The notes under the pieces were generated by a model that worked only from the letters and a program-made list of their open reading frames with translations, was not told the origin of the DNA and did no database searches. Both the position numbers and the translations under genes were made by a program. From an uncultured Granulicella sp. (GTDB taxonomy: Bacteria; Acidobacteriota; Terriglobia; Terriglobales; Acidobacteriaceae), in the NCBI GenBank assembly GCA_937873265.1, contig CALMVL010000322.1, positions 1 to 42,222 of the forward strand: a DNA stretch of 42,222 nucleotides. Direction: 5' to 3'. Numbering within the stretch: the first letter of the stretch is position 1; every line of letters starts with the position of its first letter. Below are positions 8,502 through 17,586 of this stretch, one piece after another.

Positions 8502-10976
8502 CTAAAGCGCTACGCCAACCGACACCTTCCAGATGTCGTCGCAGTATTGGCGGATGGCGCGGTCCGACGAGAAAATACCGGATCGGGCGGTGTTGAGGAT
8601 CGACATGCGGCTCCAGCGCTTGCGGTCCTGAAAGACGGTCCCGGCGTTGGACTGCGCCTGGATGTAGGCCTGAAAGTCGGCGAGCACCATGTAGGTGTCC
8701 TTGTTGAGCAGCTCATCGAGCAGCGGTCGGAAGAGCTCCCAGTCGCCGCGGGAAAAGCGGCCGCTGCCGAGTCCGTCGAGGACGTCGCGCAGAAGCGGAT
8801 CGCGCTCGTAGAAGTCACGGGGACGGTAGCCGTTGGCCTTCATCTCGGCGATCTCGGGGGCGGTGAGGCCGAACAGGAAGAAGTTCTCCTGGCCGACGGC
8901 GTCGCGAATTTCGATGTTCGCGCCATCGAGCGTGCCGATGGCAACCGCGCCGTTCATCATGAATTTCATGCAGCCGGTGCCGGAGGCCTCCTTGCCGGCG
9001 GTCGAGATCTGCTCGGACAGGTCGGCGGCGGGGTAGATGCGCTGGCCCACGGAGACGGAGTAGTCGGGCACAAAGACGACGTGGAGCAGCTTGCGAACCT
9101 CGGGATCGGAGTTGACGAGGTCGGCCACGGTGCAGATCAGCTTGATGATGAGCTTCGCCATCTTGTAGCCGGGCGCAGCTTTGCCGCCGAAAAGGAAGGT
9201 GCGCGGTGTGACGTTTCGCACCGTGCCGCTCTTGATCTGGCAGTACAGCGCGAGGATGTGCAGCGCCATGAGGTGCTGGCGCTTGTACTCGTGGATGCGC
9301 TTCACCTGCGCGTCGAACATACTTTCGGGCTGGAGCTCGATCGCCATGGTGCGCCGGATGTAATCGCCGAGACGGCCCTTCGCCTGGACCTGACTCTTGC
9401 GCCACTGCTCCTGGAAGGAGGCGTCGTCGGCAAACCTCTCCAGCCCGCGCAGCTCGGTCAGGTCGGTGTGCCAGCCCTGACCGATGCTCTCGTCGAGCAG
9501 CGAGGCGAGCGGCGGATTCGATAGCAGGAGCCAGCGGCGCGGCGTGACGCCGTTGGTTTTGTTGCTGAAGCGCTCGGGCCAGAGCTCGTAAAAGTCGTGC
9601 AGCGTGTCCTGCTCGAGCAGCTTGGTATGGAGCTTGGCGACGCCGTTGACCGCCTTGGAGCCGACCACAGCGAGGTGCGCCATGCGGACGTTCTTTTCAC
9701 CCTCTTCGCCGATGATGGACATGCGCGTGAGGCGGGCTTTGTCACCGGGAAATCGCTCGTTGACCTCTTTGAGAAACTGCGCGTTGATCTCGTAGATGAT
9801 CTCCAGGTGCCTGGGCAGGAGCGCGCCGAAGATGTGCAGGGGCCAGCGCTCGAGCGCCTCGGGCAGCAGGGTGTGATTGGTGTAGCCGAACGTCCTGGAC
9901 GTGATGCGCCAGGCCTCGGCCCACTCGAGTCCGTGAATATCGATCAGCAGCCGCATCAGTTCGGCGATGCCGATGGACGGATGGGTGTCGTTCAGTTGCA
10001 CGGTCCACTTCTCGTCGAACTCGTTGATCGGTCGCTTCTGCAGCTTGTGCAGGCGGATCATGTCCTGAAGCGAGCAGGAGGTGAAGAAGAACTGCTGCAT
10101 CAGACGCAGGCGCTTGCCGTCGTCGGTCTCGTCGTTCGGGTAGAGGACCTTGGAGATGGTCTCGGACTCCATCTTCGACCGGACGGCTCCGATGTAATCG
10201 CCCGTGTTGAAGGAGGCGAAGTCGAAGGAGTCGACCGCCTCTGCCTTCCACAGGCGCAGGCGGTTGACGACGCCGTTGCGGAACCCGGGGATCGGCGTGT
10301 CGTAAGGTACGCCCATGACCGTGTGATTGGGGATCCATCGCCACCGGAGCGTGCCGGTCTCATCCTGGAAGGTCTCGCTCCGTCCGCCAAACGGCACCTC
10401 GACGGAGGCGTCCGAGACGGGCATCTCCCAGGGATTGCCGAACTGGAGCCACTTGTCGGAGTGCTCGACCTGCCAGCCATCGCGCAGCTCCTGGCGAAAG
10501 ATGCCAAATTCGTAACGCAGGCCGTAGCCGATGGCCGGCACGCCGAGCGTGGAGAGTGAGTCCATGTAGCAGGCCGCCAGCCGGCCAAGGCCTCCGTTGC
10601 CGAGACCAGGCTCCGGTTCCTGATCCGCCAGCGCGTCGAGGCTGAGGCTAAGCGAGTCGAGCGCCTCGCGGCACTCTTCGGTCAGCCCCAGGTTCAAAAG
10701 ATCGTTCATCAGGTGCGGCCCCAAGAGGAACTCGGCCGAAAGGTAGCAGACGACCCGCACGTCGCGCTCACGGTAGGTCTGAATAGTGTGGATCCAGTCG
10801 TCCATCACCTCATCGCGAACGACATGCGCGAGAGCATGGTACTTCTCGGTGTCGGTGGAAACATCGAGCAGCCGGCCCACGGTGCGCGTAAGGTGACCGA
10901 GAAACGAAGCCCGGAGCGAGTCGGCCGTGGTTTCGGTGATCTCCCGGCTGGCGATTTCCTGTTGCGTAATGTTCAC
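8502..10976 (-). CDS. glgP: Glycogen phosphorylase
   Basis: An 824-residue cytoplasmic GT35 phosphorylase that releases glucose-1-phosphate from glycogen or maltodextrin using pyridoxal phosphate. The length fits the family (about 800-850). Diagnostic stretches are GNGGLGRLAACYMDS near residues 126-140, the region with EFGIFRQ, and the cofactor-binding segment near Lys671, ASGTGCMKFMMNG followed by GTLDGANIEI. Most family members I recall have Asn where this protein has Cys670-1 (SGTGNMK); the codon reads TGC. The start codon is GTG at 10974-10976, with AGGGGA about nine bases upstream; no better ATG fits the N-terminus. The gene stands alone: no glgB, glgC or malQ is nearby. Confidence 0.96.
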   Translation of the reverse strand: MNITQQEIASREITETTADSLRASFLGHLTRTVGRLLDVSTDTEKYHALAHVVRDEVMDDWIHTIQTYRERDVRVVCYLSAEFLLGPHLMNDLLNLGLTEECREALDSLSLSLDALADQEPEPGLGNGGLGRLAACYMDSLSTLGVPAIGYGLRYEFGIFRQELRDGWQVEHSDKWLQFGNPWEMPVSDASVEVPFGGRSETFQDETGTLRWRWIPNHTVMGVPYDTPIPGFRNGVVNRLRLWKAEAVDSFDFASFNTGDYIGAVRSKMESETISKVLYPNDETDDGKRLRLMQQFFFTSCSLQDMIRLHKLQKRPINEFDEKWTVQLNDTHPSIGIAELMRLLIDIHGLEWAEAWRITSRTFGYTNHTLLPEALERWPLHIFGALLPRHLEIIYEINAQFLKEVNERFPGDKARLTRMSIIGEEGEKNVRMAHLAVVGSKAVNGVAKLHTKLLEQDTLHDFYELWPERFSNKTNGVTPRRWLLLSNPPLASLLDESIGQGWHTDLTELRGLERFADDASFQEQWRKSQVQAKGRLGDYIRRTMAIELQPESMFDAQVKRIHEYKRQHLMALHILALYCQIKSGTVRNVTPRTFLFGGKAAPGYKMAKLIIKLICTVADLVNSDPEVRKLLHVVFVPDYSVSVGQRIYPAADLSEQISTAGKEASGTGCMKFMMNGAVAIGTLDGANIEIRDAVGQENFFLFGLTAPEIAEMKANGYRPRDFYERDPLLRDVLDGLGSGRFSRGDWELFRPLLDELLNKDTYMVLADFQAYIQAQSNAGTVFQDRKRWSRMSILNTARSGIFSSDRAIRQYCDDIWKVSVGVAL

Positions 10977-11008
10977 GAAGGTCCCCTGCGCTTTGACAAG
11001 TCTTCCTA

Positions 11009-11040
11009 GTTATACCAAGTTGGGGGTCGTTCGCAGTCAA
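11009..11040 (-). promoter_or_regulatory. Candidate promoter of glycogen phosphorylase
   Basis: On the minus strand TATAAC (11009-11014) is preceded by TGG, giving an extended -10 (TGnTATAAC). A TTGACT hexamer lies at 11035-11040, but the 20-base spacing is too long for a standard pair, so recognition would rest on the extended -10. It lies about 33 bases before the GTG start. Confidence 0.4.
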
Positions 11041-11215
11041 AGGCAGGTGAAGGCGTCCCCAGCGGGCGCGGAGCCGCCGGTGATCCGGTCCATCGCTTTT
11101 CCAGGGACGGGGCTCTGCTCGGCTGCGACCCTCCATACGCCCGCGGCTTCCAGCCGCATCCGGCAGAATGAGGAGACATTTGGAGTCCCCCGCGTCGCCG
11201 AAGCGTCTTACTCGT

Positions 11216-12100
11216 ATGCCTCAGCGTTCCCCCTCACGTCCGCGACGCGCCCTTTCTCCCGCGTGTTGCCTGTTTCTGCTCGGAGTTTCAGCCGTCCTGC
11301 ACGGTCAACAGGCCGATGAATCGCGCGTCTCCTCCTCCGCCCGCCTGATCGCCGAGCTTCCCGACGAACCCTCGCCGTCCGCGGACGTTTCGGGGTCTCC
11401 GGTCCAGTCCACGACGCCGCAGCCGACAAACCCGCAGACCACGCCTGGCACAACCATCCAAACCACCGACCAGGATGCACTGAGCCCGAACGGGACGAAG
11501 CAGACCAAGCGCATTCTGGGTGTGATTCCCAACTTTCGCTCCGTTTCCGCGGACATCCAGCTTCCTCCACAGAGCGCGAAGGACAAATTCCTAGCCGCCG
11601 GACATGACAGCTTCGATTACGGGTCCTTCGTTCTCGCAGCCGTGCAGGCCGGATTCTCCCAGAACTCCGACGCCTATCCCGAGTTTCATCAGGGAGTCGT
11701 CGGCTACGGGCGCTACTACTGGCACACCCTGGCCGACACCGCGAGCGAAAACTTCATGGTCGGCGGGGTTGGGCCGGTAGCATTCCACCAGGACGCGCGC
11801 TTCTACACCCTCGGCCACGGTGGCTTCGTTCACCGGGCGGTCTATGCCGCGACACGCATCCTGATCACACGCACCGATGGCGGCGCCGAAACCTTCAACT
11901 TCTCCGAGATCGTCGGCTCCGGCGCTGCTTCCGGGATCTCGACGCTCTACTACCCGACAAAATATCGTACGTGGACCAAAGTCGGCCAGAAGTGGCTCAC
12001 GAGCGACCTGATTGATGCCGCGAACTTCACGTTTAAGGAGTTCTGGCCGGACATCAACAAAAAGGCATTTCGGAACCGCGGATCGCTCGGCACGGACTAG
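11216..12100 (+). CDS. Conserved acidobacterial exported protein, unknown function
   Basis: A protein of 294 residues from this start. The N-terminus has a basic region and a hydrophobic core (ALSPACCLFLLGVSAVLHG), consistent with a signal peptide. A low-complexity Pro/Thr/Ser segment (about 40-90) follows, including LPDEPSPS, a pattern common at the mature N-terminus of acidobacterial exported proteins. The compact C-terminal domain (about 100-294) is rich in Tyr, Phe and Gly, with RILGVIPNFRSV, VGYGRYYWH and FKEFWPDI. From memory this domain recurs in many Terriglobia as a hypothetical protein, possibly outer-membrane associated. An upstream in-frame ATG at 11168 would add 16 residues; neither start has a clear Shine-Dalgarno. 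It converges on the TonB-dependent receptor gene with a strong terminator between them. Confidence 0.75.
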   Translation: MPQRSPSRPRRALSPACCLFLLGVSAVLHGQQADESRVSSSARLIAELPDEPSPSADVSGSPVQSTTPQPTNPQTTPGTTIQTTDQDALSPNGTKQTKRILGVIPNFRSVSADIQLPPQSAKDKFLAAGHDSFDYGSFVLAAVQAGFSQNSDAYPEFHQGVVGYGRYYWHTLADTASENFMVGGVGPVAFHQDARFYTLGHGGFVHRAVYAATRILITRTDGGAETFNFSEIVGSGAASGISTLYYPTKYRTWTKVGQKWLTSDLIDAANFTFKEFWPDINKKAFRNRGSLGTD

Positions 12101-12201
12101 AGACGACGGCAGGGTTGCGCCATCGATGGTGCGGCTTGCAGGCGTCGTTGAGCCAGGGACTGCACCTGCAAACGCGCACAAGGATCTGACCGGAGAAAGA
12201 G

Positions 12202-12233
12202 AAAGGGAGGAGAGCCGAAGCTCTCCTCCCTTT
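12202..12233. terminator. Bidirectional intrinsic terminator
   Basis: A perfect 14-bp stem, AAAGGGAGGAGAGC (12202-12215) and GCTCTCCTCCCTTT (12220-12233), closes a 4-base loop. Read on the minus strand the loop is TTCG closed by C-G, the very stable cUUCGg tetraloop. T-runs border the hairpin both ways (TTTT on plus; TTTCTCTTTCTC on minus). It sits between the convergent exported-protein gene and the receptor gene, so it should end transcripts from both sides. Confidence 0.92.
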
Positions 12234-12253
12234 TCAGGTGTGGTCGTCAAGAC

Positions 12254-15200
12254 CTAGAACGCCAGGTGAGCGGTGAATTGCAGCTGACGCGGGTTGGTCG
12301 TGCCGCCGATACCTTGGGGGTAAGGGCCGCTGGTGATCTGACCGGCATTGGTACTGTCGATCGTCCCGTTCGGCGTACCGAGGTTGATGTGGTTGAAGGC
12401 ATTGAAGGCGTCGAAGCGGAACTGCGCCGTAAACCGCTCTCGGAACGGAATGTTTTTCAATAGCGAGATATCGCTGTTGAAGAGGTTCGGTCCGAAATCG
12501 CTGTTGCGACGAACGTTCCCGATCGTGTCCAGCCCCGGGCAGGTAAAGCCGCCCGAAACGGAAACGGCGTTGCACAGGTTGTTGCCAGCGGTGAGATCGG
12601 CCGCACTGATCACCGGACCAAACAGCGTCGGGGTGATGTAGCCCGGGATGCCCTGCTGATTGCCTTTGATGGCGCTGGCGCTCCCATTCGGCTGGCACGG
12701 TGCGGCGGAGGAAATGGTCGCACCGCAATCGGAGTAGCTGAGCGAGTACGGCAGTCCGCTCTGCCACTGGACGACGGGGCTGATCTCCCACCCTCCGATG
12801 ATGCCGTTGACATAACCATTGACGTTGCGAGCAAACGCCTGGCCATTGCCGAAGGGTAGACGCCAGAGACCATAGGCGGTGAACGCATTTCGGCGGATCG
12901 CGGAGTCGTTGCCGATGATGGCCTGCTTATCCCAGGTGGCGAAACCGCTTGCGTTGTCCCGTCCACGCTGGTAGGCGTAGTTCAGGTTGATGTTGAAGCC
13001 CTGCGAGAGAGCCTTGGTTACCTTGGCCTGAAGGGCGTTGTAGTGGGTGTCCTGGTCATCCCCGTAGTAGCTGATGCCTTGGGTCCAGTTGCAGGGGCCG
13101 GAACCGCATGCCGGCAGGTTTCCGTTGGTGAACCGCTGCAGAAGCGTGTTGTTGTTGGTAGCGCCTGCATAGGGACCGGTCTTCGGAACCCCGTTCGTGC
13201 AAGTTGCCGCGGTGCAGGCTGAATATGCTGCGATCGCACCGGGAGTGTTGTCGTAGTGCAGGGCCTGCCCGTTCTGGGTGTAGCTGGCGGGCAGAACGAT
13301 CGCCGGCTCGTTGGGGTTGGTGTTGTTGCCGTCGCCGTCGCTCAGGGTATGAGTTCCCTTGTTGCCGACGTAAGAGACCTCGACGGAGAGCGTCGGGTTA
13401 ATCGAACGTTGCAGCGCGACGTTCCAGGCATCCAGGGTCGGCAGGCGCTCCGTGAACGGACGAGCCTTCACGTTAACACCCTGACCAATGGTCGTTCCCG
13501 CTCCCGGAATCGTTGCGGTAATTGGAATCTGTCCGTTCGCGTTTAGCGCCGGCGAGGCGAAGGTGTAGAGGGCGTTGGTTGCCTGACTGAGGGTCGACGT
13601 CGTGTTCAGCGGATTTCCCGCAGTCGCAACAAAAGCAGTCGAGGGATCAGACAGGTTGAATGCATAACTGGTTGGGCCGCCAATGTTGCTCAGGGACTGG
13701 TTGGCAAGCACAGGGATGTTCTGGGTGACCACGTGGCCAAAGGTGGAGCCGAAGACGCCGAGGTCGAAGCTTCGACCGTAGCCTCCCCGGATGACCGTCT
13801 TGTCGTTTGCCTGGTACGCCAGACCGACACGCGGATTCAGCGGGAATGCCGGGGCGCCAACCCCCATGTTCAATGGCTGCTTGCCCTCGCCGGCGACGCT
13901 GATGTAGCCGGTCGCCAGGTTCAGGAGAGCCCCGTTGCCCACACCGTTGACCCGTTCCGGAGCGTAGTACTCATACCGCAGGCCAAGATTTGCCGTCAAC
14001 TTGGGTGTCACGCGCCATGTGTCCTGCGCGTAGAAGAAGTCGCGTGGCTGGAACTCCTTCGCATTGGTCTCATTCGGATCCGCTGTTGTGTAGCGATTGA
14101 AGGAGGTGACGTCGCCCAGGATAAAGGTGGCAAAACCGAGGCCTGACGTCCCGGTGCCGGCCGAGGTCGGTCCGTTGCCGAAGTTGTTGACGCCGGTTCG
14201 GTCATTGTCCGACGGAACCCGCAGATTACGCGCATACCGCAGATCGACGCCGAACTTGACCTCGTGATTGCCGATGGTCTTGGTCCAGTTGTTAACAATC
14301 TGAAACTGGTCTTCCTTCTCGATCAGAGGGCAGTTGCAGTGATTGATATTCAGACCGCTGCCGAACTGAGCACCGGTGTTCTGACCATTGTTAGGACCGC
14401 CGGTCGCGTTCGTGACGTTGATGTCGGCGATGTTGATATCCGGTGTCCCGTAGTCGGTCAACACGGGTAACGTCGCGGTGCTTGTGTTCTCGCCGAGAAA
14501 CGGCAGGTTCGCGTTGGTCGGGTCGTTCTTGTGGGTAAGGATGTTGTACCGGAAGTAGCCGAGCCGAACGTCGGTGACCAGCTTGGAATTGATCGCGATA
14601 TCCACGCCGGCAGCGGCGCTGTCGTTGGCTCCCTGCGAGACGCCGCCGTACCCGGCGATGCCCAGACCGGGACCACCTGCGGTACCGAAGAGGCTGGATC
14701 CACTCAGTGTGTCCTTGAAGCGGCTAAACCGGCCGAAGACGTGGATTCTTTGGCTGAGGGTTGCGTCGCCGCGCACATCCCACTGATCGCTGTTGAGGGC
14801 GCCGGTGCCGCTGCCCTGATAGTTGCTGGTCAAACCGTTCTGGGTGGAGAAGTTATTCGGCGTCTTGCCATTCGCCAGGAGCAGTTTGAACAGCTGCACC
14901 GCCTGAGGAGAGAGCTGACTCAACGGAATAATGTTGTTCGCGTACGGCACTGGCGTGCCGGTGCTGTTGTTGTAGATCTGGTGGCCGGACGTGATGTACT
15001 GGCTGAAATCGCAGCCCGCCTGCCCGTTGGAGGCGAGAGCCGCACCCGTGCAGCTCTGGAGAGCCAGCAGAGTCGGAACCGTGCCGATACCGGATTCGCC
15101 AACCTTCTGACGAACGCCCTGGTAGTCGCTGAAGAAGAAGATCTTGTCGCGCAGGATCGGACCGCCGATCGATGCCCCGAACTGATTCTTCAAACCGCCC

Positions 15201-16057
15201 CCATATCCCTGGGCCTTCGAGACGGTGAACGGATCACGCGCGAGATTGGCGTTGCTTTCGCGGTTGTCAAAGGCCGTGCCATGAAAGGCGTTCGTGCCTG
15301 ATTTGGTCTGAACCGTCTGCACGGAGGCGACGGCCTTGCCGAACTCCGCGTCGAAGTTCTGCGTCGCAATCTTGGCTTCGGACATCGACTCGTAATTCGG
15401 ATTGATCACGATAATGCCCAAGATGGCGTCCTGGTTGTCGGTGCCGTCGAGCGTATAGTTCACGCCGCCAAAGGCCTGACCGTCAATCTGGATCTGCTTG
15501 GAACCCTGCGGATTCTCCGACGCCGCGTGCGCCCAGCCAAGCTGCACCGCACCGGGCAGCAGCAGTTGCAGATTTGCAAAGTTGTGGTCCGGAATCGGCA
15601 GCTCCCCGATCTCCTGCGAGGTGAAGGTTGTCGAGACATCGGCGCGATCCGTCTTGAGTTGCGGCACCTGATCTGCGCTGACCTCGACCGTCTGGTCCGA
15701 TCCACCGATCTGCATGGCCGCTGTGACCTTTGCCGAGGAATCGGCGAAGATACGCACGTCGTTCTGCTCAAATGTTTTGAAGCCCGCTGCCGTGACCTTG
15801 ACGTCGTACACGTCCGGAATCAAATGCTCGGCGCTGAATTCGCCCGATCCGTTGCTCTGCACAGTCACCGCGGTGCCCTTGGCCACGTCCGTGATGACAA
15901 CCGTTGCGTTCGGAATGGCTGCCCCCGTTGAGTCCGTGACGGTTCCCAGGATGTTTCCATAAACCGCCTGGGCTCGCGCCACCGCACCCGACATCATTCC
16001 GAGGGACAACGCCGCTAACGCGACCACTGTTCTGAATTTGCTTATCTGCTGCCTCAT
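12254..16057 (-). CDS. Oar-like TonB-dependent receptor with N-terminal carboxypeptidase-regulatory-like domain
   Basis: A 1267-residue outer-membrane protein. The signal peptide covers about residues 1-30. A carboxypeptidase-regulatory-like beta-sandwich follows (about 33-115, beginning YGNILGTVTDSTGAAIPNAT), then a TonB plug-like region (about 130-260, with LPIPDHNFANLQLLLPG and IQIDGQAFGGVNYTLDG) and a long beta-barrel ending in Phe, as outer-membrane proteins do (HLAF). Such proteins are very common in Terriglobia and are thought to import or bind large substrates. The start at 16057 is preferred over a GTG six bases upstream because GGAGG lies seven bases before this ATG. Its own promoter is visible 155 bases upstream, so it need not depend on the arginine genes that precede it on the same strand. 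Substrate unknown. Confidence 0.93.
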   Translation of the reverse strand: MRQQISKFRTVVALAALSLGMMSGAVARAQAVYGNILGTVTDSTGAAIPNATVVITDVAKGTAVTVQSNGSGEFSAEHLIPDVYDVKVTAAGFKTFEQNDVRIFADSSAKVTAAMQIGGSDQTVEVSADQVPQLKTDRADVSTTFTSQEIGELPIPDHNFANLQLLLPGAVQLGWAHAASENPQGSKQIQIDGQAFGGVNYTLDGTDNQDAILGIIVINPNYESMSEAKIATQNFDAEFGKAVASVQTVQTKSGTNAFHGTAFDNRESNANLARDPFTVSKAQGYGGGLKNQFGASIGGPILRDKIFFFSDYQGVRQKVGESGIGTVPTLLALQSCTGAALASNGQAGCDFSQYITSGHQIYNNSTGTPVPYANNIIPLSQLSPQAVQLFKLLLANGKTPNNFSTQNGLTSNYQGSGTGALNSDQWDVRGDATLSQRIHVFGRFSRFKDTLSGSSLFGTAGGPGLGIAGYGGVSQGANDSAAAGVDIAINSKLVTDVRLGYFRYNILTHKNDPTNANLPFLGENTSTATLPVLTDYGTPDINIADINVTNATGGPNNGQNTGAQFGSGLNINHCNCPLIEKEDQFQIVNNWTKTIGNHEVKFGVDLRYARNLRVPSDNDRTGVNNFGNGPTSAGTGTSGLGFATFILGDVTSFNRYTTADPNETNAKEFQPRDFFYAQDTWRVTPKLTANLGLRYEYYAPERVNGVGNGALLNLATGYISVAGEGKQPLNMGVGAPAFPLNPRVGLAYQANDKTVIRGGYGRSFDLGVFGSTFGHVVTQNIPVLANQSLSNIGGPTSYAFNLSDPSTAFVATAGNPLNTTSTLSQATNALYTFASPALNANGQIPITATIPGAGTTIGQGVNVKARPFTERLPTLDAWNVALQRSINPTLSVEVSYVGNKGTHTLSDGDGNNTNPNEPAIVLPASYTQNGQALHYDNTPGAIAAYSACTAATCTNGVPKTGPYAGATNNNTLLQRFTNGNLPACGSGPCNWTQGISYYGDDQDTHYNALQAKVTKALSQGFNINLNYAYQRGRDNASGFATWDKQAIIGNDSAIRRNAFTAYGLWRLPFGNGQAFARNVNGYVNGIIGGWEISPVVQWQSGLPYSLSYSDCGATISSAAPCQPNGSASAIKGNQQGIPGYITPTLFGPVISAADLTAGNNLCNAVSVSGGFTCPGLDTIGNVRRNSDFGPNLFNSDISLLKNIPFRERFTAQFRFDAFNAFNHINLGTPNGTIDSTNAGQITSGPYPQGIGGTTNPRQLQFTAHLAF

Positions 16058-16211
16058 GCACACTCCTCCAAAGTTCCGTTCCGCCGTGGTGTTCCGCGTT
16101 GCGCGTGTGACTCGTGGAACGGTCTTGCTCCCCTCGGCTCGTTTCCTGTCTCAAGCCGTCCCTGTTGAGGGATCCGGGGTACTCCCAAAGGTGGACTTAC
16201 CAGTTCGCCGC

Positions 16212-16241
16212 ATCCTAGTCATCCCTGAAGAGCGTTGTCAA
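16212..16241 (-). promoter_or_regulatory. Sigma-70-type promoter of the Oar-like receptor gene
   Basis: On the minus strand TTGACA (16236-16241) is followed after 18 bases by TAGGAT (16212-16217). The -35 is a perfect consensus and the -10 matches four of six. It predicts a leader of about 145-150 nucleotides before the ATG at 16057. The rest of the 332-bp gap between the aminotransferase and the receptor (16058-16389) shows no gene and no other clear signal. Confidence 0.6.
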
Positions 16242-16389
16242 CGCAATTCCGCGAGAAAGGAAGTCGAAGAAGCATCTTCAGGAGATATGGGCTAACTGAC
16301 GCAGCAGGCGTAATTGCGCGCCGGGGGAGACGCACTGTGCGTGATACCGTTTACATCCCTGCTCCGCGCAGGAAGTTGCCGATCTCGAT

Positions 16390-17586
16390 TCAGTCTAGAT
16401 CGCGCAGCACCCGGTCAATCTGCCCCAGTCCCCAGTCCAGGTCGGCCCTGCTGATTGTCAGCGGCGGCGCAATGCGGATGACCGTGTCGTGCGTCTCTTT
16501 GCACAGCACGCCCCGATCGCGCAGAGCCTCGCAGAAGCGGCGCGCCGGTGTGTTCAGCTCGATTGCCAGCCAGAGACCCCGGCCACGCACCTCGACGATG
16601 CGGTCGCTCCGGATCTGCCGCAGCCGCGCAAGTGCGTGGGCGCCCAGATCGGCCGAGCGCTCCGGCAGATGCTCGTCCACCACAACCCGCAGCGCCGCGC
16701 GCGCGATCGCGCAGGCCAGCGGATTGCCGCCAAAGGTGCTGCCGTGATCGCCCGGCCGGAAGACGCCCAGCACCTCACGCGACGCAAGCACGGCCGAGAC
16801 CGGGTAGAAGCCGCCGGAGAGAGCCTTGCCCACCGTCACGACATCGGGCCGGATACCCTCGTGCTCATACGCGAACAGCTTGCCCGTCCGTCCCAGGCCG
16901 GATTGGATCTCGTCGCATACCAGCAGAACGTTGTGCTCGCGGCAGATCGCGGCAGCCTGCCGCAGGTATCCCGCAGGCGGTAGAACGATGCCCGCCTCGC
17001 CCTGGATCGGCTCAACCAGGAACGCGCACGTGTTCTCCGACATCGCCCGCCGAAGCGCGTCCGCATCCCCAAACGGAACGCACTGGAAGCCTGCTGGGAA
17101 CGGGCCGAAGCCGTGGCGGTACTGCGGATCGCTTGAAAACCCCACGATGGAGATGGTGCGGCCGTGAAAGTTGTTGGCGCAGACGAGGATCTCGGCCGCC
17201 CCCGGCGCGATTCCCTTCACCGTTTCGCCCCATTTCCGCGCGGCCTTCAGCGCCGTCTCGACCGCCTCCGCGCCCGAGTTCATCGGCAGCGCCATCTCGA
17301 AGCCGGTGAGTGCATGGAGGTCGCGCAACAGCAGCGGCAGCTGGTCGTTGCGAAACGCGCGCGAAGTGAGCGTCACCTTCTGCGCCTGCTCGCACATCGC
17401 CCGCAGGATCGCCGGATGGCAGTGCCCCTGGTTCACCGCGGAGTACGCGGCAAGCATGTCAAGGTAGCGCTTGCCGCCCACGTCGTAGACCCAGGCGCCC
17501 TCCGCGCGCTCGATCACCACATCGAGCGGATGGTAGTTGTGCGCGCCAAACTGGTCCTCCATCTGCATGGAATCAGCGGCGGTCAT
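16390..17586 (-). CDS. rocD: Ornithine aminotransferase (ornithine-oxo-acid transaminase)
   Basis: A 398-residue PLP enzyme of class III. It moves the delta-amino group of ornithine to 2-oxoglutarate, giving glutamate-5-semialdehyde and glutamate. Visible features are the N-terminal region [25 protein letters not shown] compressed into the family's usual place (34-58), the cofactor-phosphate loop [12 protein letters not shown] (103-114), FHGRT (140-144), Asp225 in [12 protein letters not shown] and the Schiff-base Lys254 in VGKALSGG. Length and motifs fit RocD rather than acetylornithine aminotransferase. The ATG overlaps the stop of the upstream arginine-dihydrolase-like gene by four bases (ATGA), which implies translational coupling and supplies ornithine as the obvious substrate. 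The product would enter proline or glutamate metabolism. Confidence 0.94.
   Translation of the reverse strand: MTAADSMQMEDQFGAHNYHPLDVVIERAEGAWVYDVGGKRYLDMLAAYSAVNQGHCHPAILRAMCEQAQKVTLTSRAFRNDQLPLLLRDLHALTGFEMALPMNSGAEAVETALKAARKWGETVKGIAPGAAEILVCANNFHGRTISIVGFSSDPQYRHGFGPFPAGFQCVPFGDADALRRAMSENTCAFLVEPIQGEAGIVLPPAGYLRQAAAICREHNVLLVCDEIQSGLGRTGKLFAYEHEGIRPDVVTVGKALSGGFYPVSAVLASREVLGVFRPGDHGSTFGGNPLACAIARAALRVVVDEHLPERSADLGAHALARLRQIRSDRIVEVRGRGLWLAIELNTPARRFCEALRDRGVLCKETHDTVIRIAPPLTISRADLDWGLGQIDRVLRDLD

Noticed and set aside
8547-9524. Long plus-strand open frames opposite glycogen phosphorylase, and similar ones opposite the receptor, CRTAC1 and GH2 genes.
   Set aside because: They are mirror frames of strongly GC3-biased genes, without ribosome sites or recognisable domains.
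16058-16063. GTG two codons upstream as start of the first Oar-like receptor.
   Set aside because: It would lie too close to GGAGG; the ATG at 16057 has the ideal spacing.
16390-17586. Aminotransferase as acetylornithine aminotransferase (argD).
   Set aside because: Length, motifs and coupling to an arginine-degrading enzyme fit ornithine aminotransferase better, and no arginine biosynthesis gene is nearby.
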